From: JABGPL01 sp964387885
GTDB taxonomy: Bacteria; Electryoneota; AABM5-125-24; Hatepunaeales; Hatepunaeaceae
DNA: 64,000 nt
Reading direction: 5' to 3'
Assembly: GCA_964387885.1 (NCBI GenBank)
Contig: CAYLYZ010000020.1
Span: forward strand, 1-64,000
This document shows positions 46,820 to 54,872 of this stretch, piece after piece. The notes under the pieces were generated by a model. It made no database searches, was not told where the DNA came from, and saw only the letters and a program-made list of their open reading frames with translations. The position numbers and the translations under genes were made by a program. The stretch's first letter is position 1; the number at the start of each line of letters is the position of its first letter.

Positions 46820-46853
46820 ATTGGATAAATGGTTACGCCACTTCTTATCCAAT
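46820..46853. promoter_or_regulatory. Inverted repeat, candidate enhancer or operator
   Basis: ATTGGATAA and TTATCCAAT are perfect nine-base arms with a 16-base spacer. The centre lies about 185 bases upstream of the minus-strand sigma54 promoter, the usual distance for an activator-binding site. It is also about 180 bases upstream of the plus-strand promoter at 47019. Confidence 0.5.
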
Positions 46854-47018
46854 CGATTATCAGGATAAAAACCGCCCTATCAATCCGAATAGTGAAGCAT
46901 TGAATTCAGGGACGCTCCGTCGATATCCCCTCAATTCTGGTACAATAATTTATATATATTATCAGAATCTTACCTGGAAAATGAACTATTATACCCATTT
47001 ATAGTAACACTAAAACAC

Positions 47019-47047
47019 TTGACAATGAAATTTACATGGACTATCTT
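47019..47047 (+). promoter_or_regulatory. Sigma70-type promoter of CNB gene
   Basis: Consensus TTGACA, a 17-base spacer and TATCTT. The predicted start near 47054 leaves a leader of about 44 bases that includes the GGAG ribosome site at 47087. Confidence 0.7.
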
Positions 47048-47097
47048 AGGATAAATTCAATTTCTGTAACCGCTGCAAGGTAATATGGAGACAAGAA

Positions 47098-47583
47098 ATG
47101 ACATCAATCAATCACGATGATGAAGCGATCAGGGCAATCCTTATAAAGTCCGGCTTGGGAAGCAAATTAGCTGAAGAGGAACTGGAACTGGTTGTGGGTC
47201 AGGCTGTTCAATTACAATACAAGAAAGGTACGCGTATTCTGGAGGAAAAAACCGAGTCACGTGACCTTTTCATCATTTACGACGGTGAGGTTTCGGTAAA
47301 GATGGCAATGAACACAATGCACTTCATGGAGGAATCGGTTGCCCGACTGGGTAAAGGTGAAATATTTGGTGAGTTCTCCTTTATCAATGGCGAACCGAGA
47401 TCTGCTACAATTCAGGCGGAAAAGAAAGTCTCTATACTTCGCTTTGATTATAGCGCCTTAATTCATCTCTTTGAGGAGAATCCAAGAATCGGGTATATAA
47501 TGATACATGACCTTGCAGTAATTGCAACTAAACGCATAAAAGAAAACCATCAAAAAGTAAGAAAACTATTGCTGAGCTATTAG
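47098..47583 (+). CDS. Stand-alone cyclic nucleotide-binding (CNB) domain protein
   Basis: A 161-residue cytoplasmic protein made of one cNMP-binding (CRP/PKA-type) beta-barrel with flanking helices and no DNA-binding domain. The phosphate-binding cassette FGEFSFINGEPRSATI keeps both key residues, E92 (ribose contact) and R101 (cyclic phosphate contact), so real cAMP or cGMP binding is likely. It has a GGAG ribosome site and its own sigma70-type promoter. Divergent from the response regulator/giant gene operon and about 600 bases ahead of the sigma54 activator. Possible roles are a cyclic-nucleotide sensor acting through protein contact, or a buffer of the messenger. A partner cannot be read from the sequence. 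Confidence 0.85.
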   Translation: MTSINHDDEAIRAILIKSGLGSKLAEEELELVVGQAVQLQYKKGTRILEEKTESRDLFIIYDGEVSVKMAMNTMHFMEESVARLGKGEIFGEFSFINGEPRSATIQAEKKVSILRFDYSALIHLFEENPRIGYIMIHDLAVIATKRIKENHQKVRKLLLSY

Positions 47584-48045
47584 TTTATTAATTACACAGG
47601 TTAACTCCTATTCTAAGCAGACAGCAGGTCATTATTGATTATAAAATTCATTGTATAAGCTCTCATCGTAAATTTTTGATATTTACTATCTATTCATTCG
47701 ATATACGACCACTCTCCTGGATCACTATATTCTACATTGCGTAATAAAGTCTCAACGGATAGTTTTATCGTCTTGTCATCGGATCACAATTTACACTTCT
47801 TTTATCGGCAGAAGCTTTCCTTCTATTCGCTTGGGATAGGTATCTCAACTTTCCAATTATTTGATATCTGAATTTCACTTCACTTCGATTCTATTGTTTC
47901 CTGCAAAGGTTAGAAATCCTTTTTATCACACCTGGGACCTGAAATTGATAAGTGGTTAAAGATGAAAAGCAAAATGCAAACAAAACTATCAAATTTATTA
48001 AATTGGATATTTCATTTTGAAGTTCATTATCTTTCCTGTTCTTAA

Positions 48046-48074
48046 TTGCTTCGGAAGACAGTTTTAATTATACT
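48046..48074 (+). promoter_or_regulatory. Sigma70-type promoter of sigma54 activator gene
   Basis: TTGCTT, a 17-base spacer and TATACT. The predicted start is near 48081, about 118 bases before the favoured ATG at 48199. Confidence 0.6.
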
Positions 48075-48086
48075 CTTAGAGAGTAT
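48070..48086. promoter_or_regulatory. Operator-like palindrome over the -10 and start site
   Basis: ATACTCT-TAG-AGAGTAT is a perfect seven-base inverted repeat overlapping the -10 hexamer and predicted transcription start of the activator gene, a typical place for a repressor or autorepressor. Confidence 0.5.
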
Positions 48087-48198
48087 TCTCAATATTTGGG
48101 TGTGCAGGATGTGATTCCCATAAACCTACCATGGAATGTGACAACAACGCATTTCCATGTGTAAGATATTAGGTTTGAAATCATCTGCGAGGAAGAAA

Positions 48199-49746
48199 AT
48201 GGAAGAGAATTTTGTTGCGTTTTTCCGAAAACACGATCTGACGAAGGATTATAATGATATTGAGATAGACCAATTTGTAGGTTTGCTTCATGAGAGAACT
48301 TACAGAGCAGGTGAAATTATCCTCAGAGAAGGTCAGAAGAACGACTCATTCTTCTTCCTGTACAGTGGTGAAGTAGAAGTGATGAAATACGACGATGTGA
48401 GCGATGACTTCTACAAGATTAATAGTATGAAAACAGGTGCTCATTTCGGTGAGATGTCAGTGATTACTGGCGAATCAACCTCCGCCATGGTCAGAACTAT
48501 CACTGATTGCAGGTTATTAATATTATCAAGAAAGAATACATTATCCCACGAAGTCAACACCAAACTCCTACTTGCCAGCTCGAGAAGTGTATCCAAACGA
48601 TTACAACTTATTAGTGAAAAACAGGCTCGAATGCTGGCTGAAGAGGCTGCGAGAGAACAAAAGAGATTAACTCTGGAAATCCACCAACGGGATCAGGAAC
48701 TTACGATCCGTAACAGCGAACTCCACAATACAAAGCAGCATCTTACTAAACTGTATCTCGAACAATACGAGATCGATCAGAGTCGTTCATTCGGTGACAT
48801 TATCGGTTCAAGTCTGTTAATGCAGAACATTTTCGAGTTGATAAAGAGTCTGTCAGATACTGATACAACTGTGATGATTACAGGGGAAAGTGGAACCGGT
48901 AAAGGGATGATTGCAATCGCAATTCACCAGATGAGTAAACGCAATAATGAGGCTTTCATAAGTGTCAACTGCGCAGCACTTGGGGACGAATTGCTCGCCA
49001 GTGAGCTCTTCGGTCACAAACGCGGAGCCTTCACGGGAGCAACAGAAGATCGGATTGGGAGGTTCCAGATGGCAGATGGTGGGACTTTATTCCTTGATGA
49101 GATCGGGGATATCTCACCAAAGCAGCAAGCATACTTGCTGCGAATACTTGAAACCGGTGAATATGAAAGAGTTGGAGAATCGAAAACGATAAAAGTCAAT
49201 GTCCGCGTTATCGCTGCAACGAACAGGAGTCTGGAGCAGAAGGTAGACGAGGGAGCTTTCCGGGAAGATCTGTTTTATCGACTAAATGTCATGAATATTC
49301 TCGCACCTCCTTTGCGTGACCGGAAAGAAGATATACCCCTTCTCGCAGATCATTTCCGAAAACATTTTAATCAACAGCTGAACCGTAATGTTGAACGTTT
49401 TTCAATTGAAACAAGCAGATTACTGACGAATTACAACTGGCCAGGAAACGTGCGCGAGCTAAGAAATACTGTTGAGCGCGCCATACTGCTTTGCAGGGAA
49501 TCTGAGCTTCAACAACATTACCTACCTCAGGATTTCAGGACTTCATCTGGTGCACCACAGAAAGGCTTATACAAACCAATCGAAAAAGAAATTACTTCAC
49601 ATAAAAAGCCCGTGATTGATTCCGATACAATCAATGATGCTCTTGTTGCATCATACTGGAATGTCACGGAAACTGCCAAAAGTCTCGGCATAAGTCGAGT
49701 TCATCTTCACCGTCTGATAAAAAAGTATAAACTGAAACACGATTAG
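48199..49746 (+). CDS. Sigma54-dependent transcriptional activator with CNB sensor domain
   Basis: An NtrC-family enhancer-binding protein of 515 residues. Order: CNB-type beta-barrel (about 5-125), a long coiled coil (about 130-190), the sigma54-interaction AAA+ domain and a Fis-type helix-turn-helix (about 488-512, NVTETAKSLGISRVHLHRLI). In the AAA+ domain I see Walker A GESGTGKG (229-236), the sigma54-contact loop GAFTGA (276-281) and Walker B LFLDEIGD. I chose the ATG at 48199 because GAGGA lies five bases upstream; the ATG at 48157 has no ribosome site. The CNB cassette reads FGEMSVITGESTSA, with Thr94 where the cyclic-phosphate Arg normally stands, so ligand binding may be weak or altered. 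The likely target is the sigma54 promoter 180 bases downstream. Confidence 0.93.
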   Translation: MEENFVAFFRKHDLTKDYNDIEIDQFVGLLHERTYRAGEIILREGQKNDSFFFLYSGEVEVMKYDDVSDDFYKINSMKTGAHFGEMSVITGESTSAMVRTITDCRLLILSRKNTLSHEVNTKLLLASSRSVSKRLQLISEKQARMLAEEAAREQKRLTLEIHQRDQELTIRNSELHNTKQHLTKLYLEQYEIDQSRSFGDIIGSSLLMQNIFELIKSLSDTDTTVMITGESGTGKGMIAIAIHQMSKRNNEAFISVNCAALGDELLASELFGHKRGAFTGATEDRIGRFQMADGGTLFLDEIGDISPKQQAYLLRILETGEYERVGESKTIKVNVRVIAATNRSLEQKVDEGAFREDLFYRLNVMNILAPPLRDRKEDIPLLADHFRKHFNQQLNRNVERFSIETSRLLTNYNWPGNVRELRNTVERAILLCRESELQQHYLPQDFRTSSGAPQKGLYKPIEKEITSHKKPVIDSDTINDALVASYWNVTETAKSLGISRVHLHRLIKKYKLKHD

Positions 49747-49758
49747 ACGCGTCTGTTA

Positions 49759-49809
49759 GTAACATTCTGTAACCTGAAGAGGTTACAAAGTGTATCATGA
49801 AAGTGTAAC
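49759..49809. promoter_or_regulatory. Cluster of GTAAC half-sites, candidate enhancer
   Basis: Four GTAAC motifs occur within 51 bases: 49759, 49769, an inverted GTTAC at 49782, and 49805. The middle two form the palindrome TGTAACC-TGAAGA-GGTTACA (49768-49787). The cluster lies 115-165 bases upstream of the sigma54 promoter, the usual distance for activator binding. The palindrome could also act as a weak terminator of the activator gene. Confidence 0.5.
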
Positions 49810-49924
49810 ATTTTGAATTTGGATGACAATTAACTTGTGTTCAAACAGATAATGCTAACTTCTTAGTTATTATGATATAATTCTTTACAACAGATCATCA
49901 CATTTAAAATCTCTTTACCAATTC

Positions 49925-49939
49925 TGGCACAACAATTGC
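49925..49939 (+). promoter_or_regulatory. Sigma54 (-24/-12) promoter of thioredoxin-like/cyclase genes
   Basis: TGGCAC-AACAA-TTGC followed by TTTT, an exact consensus match with GG and GC ten bases apart. The predicted start near 49951 is about 34 bases before the ATG at 49985. Confidence 0.88.
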
Positions 49940-49984
49940 TTTTAATTAAGTAAGAAACAAAAGCATTATAAAGAAAGCTGATAA

Positions 49985-50299
49985 ATGGTAAGACTGATCA
50001 ACACGGGGCAATTTGAAAAGACAATCTCAAAATGGGTTGGTAAAGTAATAGTTGCGCATCTCGGGGACTCAGAAAATCGCACTTATCAAATGAAAGTTCT
50101 AACTGGGTGGGCAAGTCAGAATCCTTCTACGAGACACATACTATTGCTATCGAATACTGACGGGCAAATGATCAGAGGAAAATACAGTCTGACAGAAGCT
50201 CCGGTATTTCTCCTGTTTGAGAATGGTGTAGTCCTGGACAGTTTCACGGGTGAAATTGGAAATGATGAGCTTAATCAATGGTTCCCTCGACGCATCTGA
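49985..50299 (+). CDS. Thioredoxin-fold protein lacking catalytic cysteines
   Basis: A 104-residue cytoplasmic protein. The pattern VIVAHLGDSENRTYQM (strand plus helix), HILLLSNTDG and then EAPVFLLFENGVVLDSFTGEI with a terminal helix reproduces a thioredoxin fold, including the cis-Pro position in AP(V)F. There is no Cys anywhere, so redox chemistry is excluded. A binding or chaperone-like role, as in other CxxC-less thioredoxin-like proteins, is possible. It is the first gene after the sigma54 promoter and is followed after 83 bases by the double cyclase, so it probably serves the same pathway. Ribosome site weak (AAAGAAAGC). The fold assignment is by eye and moderately sure. Confidence 0.65.
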   Translation: MVRLINTGQFEKTISKWVGKVIVAHLGDSENRTYQMKVLTGWASQNPSTRHILLLSNTDGQMIRGKYSLTEAPVFLLFENGVVLDSFTGEIGNDELNQWFPRRI

Positions 50300-50382
50300 A
50301 ATCCTGAGCAAATCTCTGTGGAAACGACATACGTACTGTTCTACCGAGGCTGTGTTCTACTGGTAAATTAAAGGAAATTGCA

Positions 50383-53300
50383 ATGTACAACCTGATTCCG
50401 AATTTTATTGTTGACAGATTCAATAAAAATGAACTTACAGGCACGTTTCAAACCGCCACCATGTTCATCGACATCTCCGGTTTTACCCAGATGACTCGCG
50501 AACTTATGTCTCACGGCAAGGAAGGTGCCGAGGTGTTGAACGACATTTTGAACAATGTTTTCAAGCCGGTAATCAACGCGGTTTATGAAAATGGAGGAGA
50601 TATAACATCGTTTGAAGGTGATGCGTTCACTGCCGTTTTTCGTAGCCCGGTTTCTCGTAAGCCGGGGAAAAGTCCCGGATTCGGAGAATCCGGGCTACAT
50701 TGTGCGGCCAAAAAGATAATCTCCTTATTTAAAAAACGGGGACATCAGAAAACCAAATTTGGGACATTCGATTTGTCGGTTAAGATCGGATTGTCTTGTG
50801 GTGACGTTGAATGGGGCATTGTCGGATCAGACGACCATAAGACATGGTATTTTAAAGGAATGGCAATCGATGATGCTGTGCGAGCCGAGAAGCTGTGCGC
50901 GAGAAATCAAATCTCTATCGTGGGAGATCGGACATTCTCATTAAGTAGCCCGGCTTCTCGTAAGCCGGGGAAAAGCCCCGGATTCGGAGAATCCGGGCTA
51001 CATTATAAATTCTTCCCTGAATCCGTTGTCGACTTCACAGGCAAAGGTGAATTCCGCGATGTTGCCTGTGCGTTTATTTCTTTTAAGAATCTTTCATCTC
51101 CAGGCGAATTAGACAAATTTGCCGTTAATATACTGGACAAAGCATACGAACACGGTGGCTATTTCGAGGGCTTGAACTTTGGGGACAAGGGCGGAAATTG
51201 TCTGGTCATCTTCGGAGCGCCTACGGCTTATGAGAACAACGTTGAACGTGCAGCGGATTTTGTGAATGCTGTGAGGAACGATTACTCCGACATTCGCGCT
51301 GGAGTTACGTTCGGGACGGTGTTTGCAGGCTTGAAGGGCTCGAAACGACGTGCAATATATGGTGTAATAGGTGAGGTGGTGAACATGTCTGCTCGGTTAA
51401 TGATGAAGGCGGACTGGGGTAAGGTCTTGCTGGATAAATCTGTATATAACCGGATCAAATCGGTTTATAAGATAAAAGCCAACAGACCGATTTCGCTCAA
51501 AGGTTTTCGTGGATTCACGTCCTGTTACACGCTGTTGGAAAGACAAAAAGGTCGAGTCGCGTTCTTTGAAGGTGATCTGGTTGGACGGAAAAAGGAGCTG
51601 AATCGGTTGTCACGTTTTCTGCGTCCGATCCGAAATCGCAAGTTTGGAGGTATCGTCACCGTTTATGGAGAGCCCGGAATTGGCAAATCGCGACTCCTAT
51701 ACGAATTCACCGAGAATCAGAACCTCAGGACGCTAACGCTGCAATGCGATAGTATCCTGAAGGAAAGTCTTAATCCTTTCACTTACCTGTTCAATCACTA
51801 CTTCGATCAATCTGACGCCAATTCTCCGGACGAACGAAAATCCTGTTTTATGGCTCGTTATAAAGCCCTGATTGAGCAAGTTGAACGACTTTCAGATGAG
51901 CGAGCCAGATCAGCTGGTGAAGAACTGAAACGAGTCGAACCTCTCATCGGTTCACTTGTCGGGATATTCTGGGAAGGGTCTATATACGAGCAGATTGATC
52001 CAAAGGACCGACCTCTGGCTATCCGGTTTGCGGTCAAGGAGTTTTTCAAAGCTTTCAGTCTGATTGAGCCGGTAGCATTACTCATTGAAGACATTCAGTG
52101 GCTTGATGACGAGTCGCAGGCTCTATTTGCCATCCTTACCCGCAAAATTGAGGACTACTCCATCGTCATCCTCGCCTCTTCACGCTTCAATGACGACGGC
52201 TCCAAACCGGTTCTGAAGGTGGATAAGGAAATCAGCAAAAAAGAATTGATACTAGCGGAACTCCCATCAGAAGATTTGAACCGTTTGATAGCAACTCAAC
52301 TCGGTGGAGATGCTGATGTTGATCTCTCAAAGTATATTCACTCACGGACTGAGGGGAATCCCTTCTACGCTGAACAAATCTGTTTGTATTTAAAAGAAAA
52401 TGACATGATTTCTTCTCCTGCCGAAGGTGAAAGATTCAAACTGAGTAAACAACAGGTTGATATTCCCACCAGTATCAATGCCATTATGATCGCTCGAATC
52501 GACCGGCTCTCCGGAGAGTTGAAGGAGACGGTACAGGTGGCGTCGGTGTTAGGGCGGGAGTTCGAGGTGCAGGTGTTGGGAGAGTTGCTCAAGTTACTGC
52601 ATCAGACGGAGACCGGAACGCGGAGTATTTACCGGGATCGAAACATCAAATCGCTAATTACAGGTGCAGAAAAAGAGCGCATTTGGGCGGCTCTGTCGGA
52701 GTTGCGCTATATCTTCAGCCACGCACTGCTGAGAGAGGCGGCGTATGAGATGCAATTGAAAGCGCAAATACGAACTCTGCACAGAATTGCAGGTGATACC
52801 ATAGTGAAACTCTTTCCGGATGATAAGTCGAAACTTGCTGATATTGCCTGGCATTATGAGAAGGGGGAAGAGTGGGAGAAGGCGGCTGAGTATCTGCAAA
52901 AAGCAGCCAACTATGCAAAAGAGCGTTTTGATAATCAAGCAGCGCTAAAACTATATGACCACCTACTCTCATTGCGCAAGTACCATCCTGAGGTGGTTTC
53001 CCCACAGACAGCCTGCAATGCTATGATTGACAAAGGAGAAGTGTTGCAGTTAATTGGTAATTGGGCGGAATCTGAACGATTGTATATACAGACACTGGAA
53101 AGTTCTGAAAATTTACACGATACTACGATTATAATCAAGTCTCTGTCTGCATTGGGAAGCATCTATCATTTGCAGAACAACAATGATCGGGCTCTGGAGT
53201 TCTTTAATAGAACATTGTCTATCACATCAGAGTTGGGAGACAGAAAAGAGATTGCAAATTCCTTAGGGAAAATAGCAGCCATCTTCGAGAATCGAGGTGA

Positions 53301-54765
53301 CTACGATGGTGCGTTTGAATACTATCAACGAGCTTTATTAATCTGCGAGAAATTGGGTGACAAAAAGGGGATTTCGACTATTATTGGTAATATGGGAATC
53401 GTCATCGATAATCGCGGTGATTGGGATGGAGCTATAAAAAACTATCAACGAGCCTTATCAATTTGTGAGGAATTCGGTAATAGACAGGGTGTTTCAACCG
53501 CTCTAATCAATTTGGGTGGTCTGTTTGGTAGACGCGGCGATTTCGATCGGGCGATGGAGTGCTTTCAAAAGAGCCTGTCCATTTCAGAGGAACTCGGTGA
53601 CAAACAGGGAATCCTAATTGTGATAGGCAATATGGGAGTTGTCTTCAATATGCGCGGTGATATTGCTCGCGCACTTGAGTGTCATCAAAGGAGTATTTCT
53701 ATTGCTGAGGAAATGGGTGCAAGAAGTGATTTGGCATACGCTCTCTTTAGAACAGGTGGTGTCTTTTATACTCTTGGCGACTATGAGAAAGCATTGGGGC
53801 TTTTCCGTCGAGCACTTACTATCAGCGAAGAATTAGGGGACAAGTCACTGACTTCATCCGTTCTTAGTGATATTGGGTTCTTGCTTAGAAAAATGAGCGA
53901 CCTGGATGGTTCGCTGGAGTGTTTTCAACAAGCTCTATCTATTGCGGAGGAATTGGAGCACAAACAACAGATTGCAATCGCTATCGGTAATATGGGAGCT
54001 GCCCTATTTGATCGTGGTGATTACGCTCAAGCGATTAAGTGTCTCAATAGACAGCTTTCCATCCACGAGGAAATGGGGGAAAAGCGAGGTGTTTCGAACG
54101 CCGTTTGCAGAATGGGAGTCGTCCACGAAACTCGTGGTGACTTTGAAAAGGCGATGAAATGCTATCAGCGATCTATTTCCATAGCGGAGGAATTGGAGGA
54201 CAAATATTGTAATCTCACTGCTCTGGGCAATATGGGCAACATATTCTTTGAGTTGAAAGACTATGAAAATGCTAAGGAGCATTGTGGACAGGCAATTAAC
54301 TTATGTCGAGAAATACAAGCCAAGTATGAATTGTCTCATTACCTGTCGGCTATGTCACAGACTAACCTTGAATTGAAATGCTACTCAATAGCAAGTGACC
54401 AATGTTGTGAAGCACTGAAATTGGCGCAAGAACTCAAAAACACTGAATTCATCTTTCAAGCTCAAATCCTCTCCCACAAGATTAGCTTCTTCAACACTGA
54501 AGACAATGCAGCACGTATTGCAGCTATCGACTCCCTTAATACAATGCTTGAGCAATCCACTGAGGACGAGCAATGCGCTGAAATCCACTTTGAACTCACC
54601 TCAATGCACCACATCCTGAACCACCTCGACAAGGCTGAGCAACACCGTCTCGAAGCCATTCGACTCTATAAGATCCTCTACGAGAAGATTCCCAAATACC
54701 TTTTTAAAAAACGGCTTGAAGGACTTTTAGGTGGTGGTGGACCTAAAGGACGGGATATAATATGA
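50383..54765 (+). CDS. Double class III nucleotide cyclase with AAA+ NTPase and TPR array (soluble adenylyl cyclase-like)
   Basis: A 1460-residue cytoplasmic protein with an AAAGGA ribosome site. C1 (about 24-215) has the metal-binding Asp residues D30 (FIDISGFT) and D80 (FEGDAF). C2 (about 225-390) lacks the first Asp (AFISF) but has N334 and R338 (VVNMSAR), the transition-state pair missing from C1. The two halves would thus build one catalytic site, as in soluble adenylyl cyclase. The purine-contacting Lys before GD is Ser in C1, so substrate choice is open. An AAA+/NTPase domain follows, with Walker A GEPGIGKS (429-436) and Walker B LLIEDIQW (about 564-572), then 12 or more TPRs (about 800-1430). 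C1 carries two 19-residue insertions encoded by palindromic repeats. Probably makes cAMP under control of protein partners. Confidence 0.9.
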   Translation: MYNLIPNFIVDRFNKNELTGTFQTATMFIDISGFTQMTRELMSHGKEGAEVLNDILNNVFKPVINAVYENGGDITSFEGDAFTAVFRSPVSRKPGKSPGFGESGLHCAAKKIISLFKKRGHQKTKFGTFDLSVKIGLSCGDVEWGIVGSDDHKTWYFKGMAIDDAVRAEKLCARNQISIVGDRTFSLSSPASRKPGKSPGFGESGLHYKFFPESVVDFTGKGEFRDVACAFISFKNLSSPGELDKFAVNILDKAYEHGGYFEGLNFGDKGGNCLVIFGAPTAYENNVERAADFVNAVRNDYSDIRAGVTFGTVFAGLKGSKRRAIYGVIGEVVNMSARLMMKADWGKVLLDKSVYNRIKSVYKIKANRPISLKGFRGFTSCYTLLERQKGRVAFFEGDLVGRKKELNRLSRFLRPIRNRKFGGIVTVYGEPGIGKSRLLYEFTENQNLRTLTLQCDSILKESLNPFTYLFNHYFDQSDANSPDERKSCFMARYKALIEQVERLSDERARSAGEELKRVEPLIGSLVGIFWEGSIYEQIDPKDRPLAIRFAVKEFFKAFSLIEPVALLIEDIQWLDDESQALFAILTRKIEDYSIVILASSRFNDDGSKPVLKVDKEISKKELILAELPSEDLNRLIATQLGGDADVDLSKYIHSRTEGNPFYAEQICLYLKENDMISSPAEGERFKLSKQQVDIPTSINAIMIARIDRLSGELKETVQVASVLGREFEVQVLGELLKLLHQTETGTRSIYRDRNIKSLITGAEKERIWAALSELRYIFSHALLREAAYEMQLKAQIRTLHRIAGDTIVKLFPDDKSKLADIAWHYEKGEEWEKAAEYLQKAANYAKERFDNQAALKLYDHLLSLRKYHPEVVSPQTACNAMIDKGEVLQLIGNWAESERLYIQTLESSENLHDTTIIIKSLSALGSIYHLQNNNDRALEFFNRTLSITSELGDRKEIANSLGKIAAIFENRGDYDGAFEYYQRALLICEKLGDKKGISTIIGNMGIVIDNRGDWDGAIKNYQRALSICEEFGNRQGVSTALINLGGLFGRRGDFDRAMECFQKSLSISEELGDKQGILIVIGNMGVVFNMRGDIARALECHQRSISIAEEMGARSDLAYALFRTGGVFYTLGDYEKALGLFRRALTISEELGDKSLTSSVLSDIGFLLRKMSDLDGSLECFQQALSIAEELEHKQQIAIAIGNMGAALFDRGDYAQAIKCLNRQLSIHEEMGEKRGVSNAVCRMGVVHETRGDFEKAMKCYQRSISIAEELEDKYCNLTALGNMGNIFFELKDYENAKEHCGQAINLCREIQAKYELSHYLSAMSQTNLELKCYSIASDQCCEALKLAQELKNTEFIFQAQILSHKISFFNTEDNAARIAAIDSLNTMLEQSTEDEQCAEIHFELTSMHHILNHLDKAEQHRLEAIRLYKILYEKIPKYLFKKRLEGLLGGGGPKGRDII
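50642..50698 (+). repeat. In-frame palindromic repeat, copy 1
   Basis: A 57-bp element bounded by GTAGCCC and GGGCTAC. It contains an 8-bp hairpin CCCGGATT-CGGAG-AATCCGGG and a second hairpin (CCGG...CCGG). It encodes 19 residues around SPVSRKPGKSPGFGESGL, inserted after the strand FEGDAFTAVF of cyclase domain C1. It differs from copy 2 at two positions. Confidence 0.95.
50945..51001 (+). repeat. In-frame palindromic repeat, copy 2
   Basis: A second 57-bp copy, 55 of 57 bases identical to the first and in the same codon phase. Here both internal hairpins are perfect (CCGGCTT-CTCGT-AAGCCGG and CCCGGATT-CGGAG-AATCCGGG). It encodes 19 residues around SPASRKPGKSPGFGESGL between VGDRTFSL and YKFFPES near the end of C1. 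Confidence 0.95.
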
Positions 54766-54872
54766 TTTGTAAAAAGTATTCCTCACTTCCGTCGTCTTCT
54801 TGCCACAGTAATGAAGCCAAAAGAACACTCAAAGCTAGTTTGGCCAAATTTCAAAATCGAGGAGAAAGTCCA

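Larger units (their letters stand above)
46603..47097. other. Divergent regulatory region
   Basis: 495 bases between the response regulator gene (minus) and the CNB gene (plus). It holds a minus-strand sigma54 promoter, a nine-base inverted repeat that suits an enhancer site, and a plus-strand sigma70-type promoter, all listed separately. No reading frame of note. Confidence 0.7.
47584..48198. other. Intergenic region with activator-gene promoter
   Basis: 615 bases without a credible gene between the CNB gene and the sigma54 activator. The first 450 bases are featureless AT-rich sequence. The end holds a sigma70-type promoter with an overlapping palindrome. The frame of the activator is open back to an ATG at 48157, which I do not favour as the start. 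Confidence 0.6.

Noticed and set aside
46938..46952. TGGTAC-like element on the plus strand before the CNB gene
   Set aside because: The -12 GC is replaced by TA; a good sigma70-type promoter lies further downstream.
54762..54872. Extended N-terminus of the LVIVD protein overlapping the cyclase stop
   Set aside because: The extension would precede and mask the signal peptide, while the ATG at 54873 has a strong ribosome site directly upstream.
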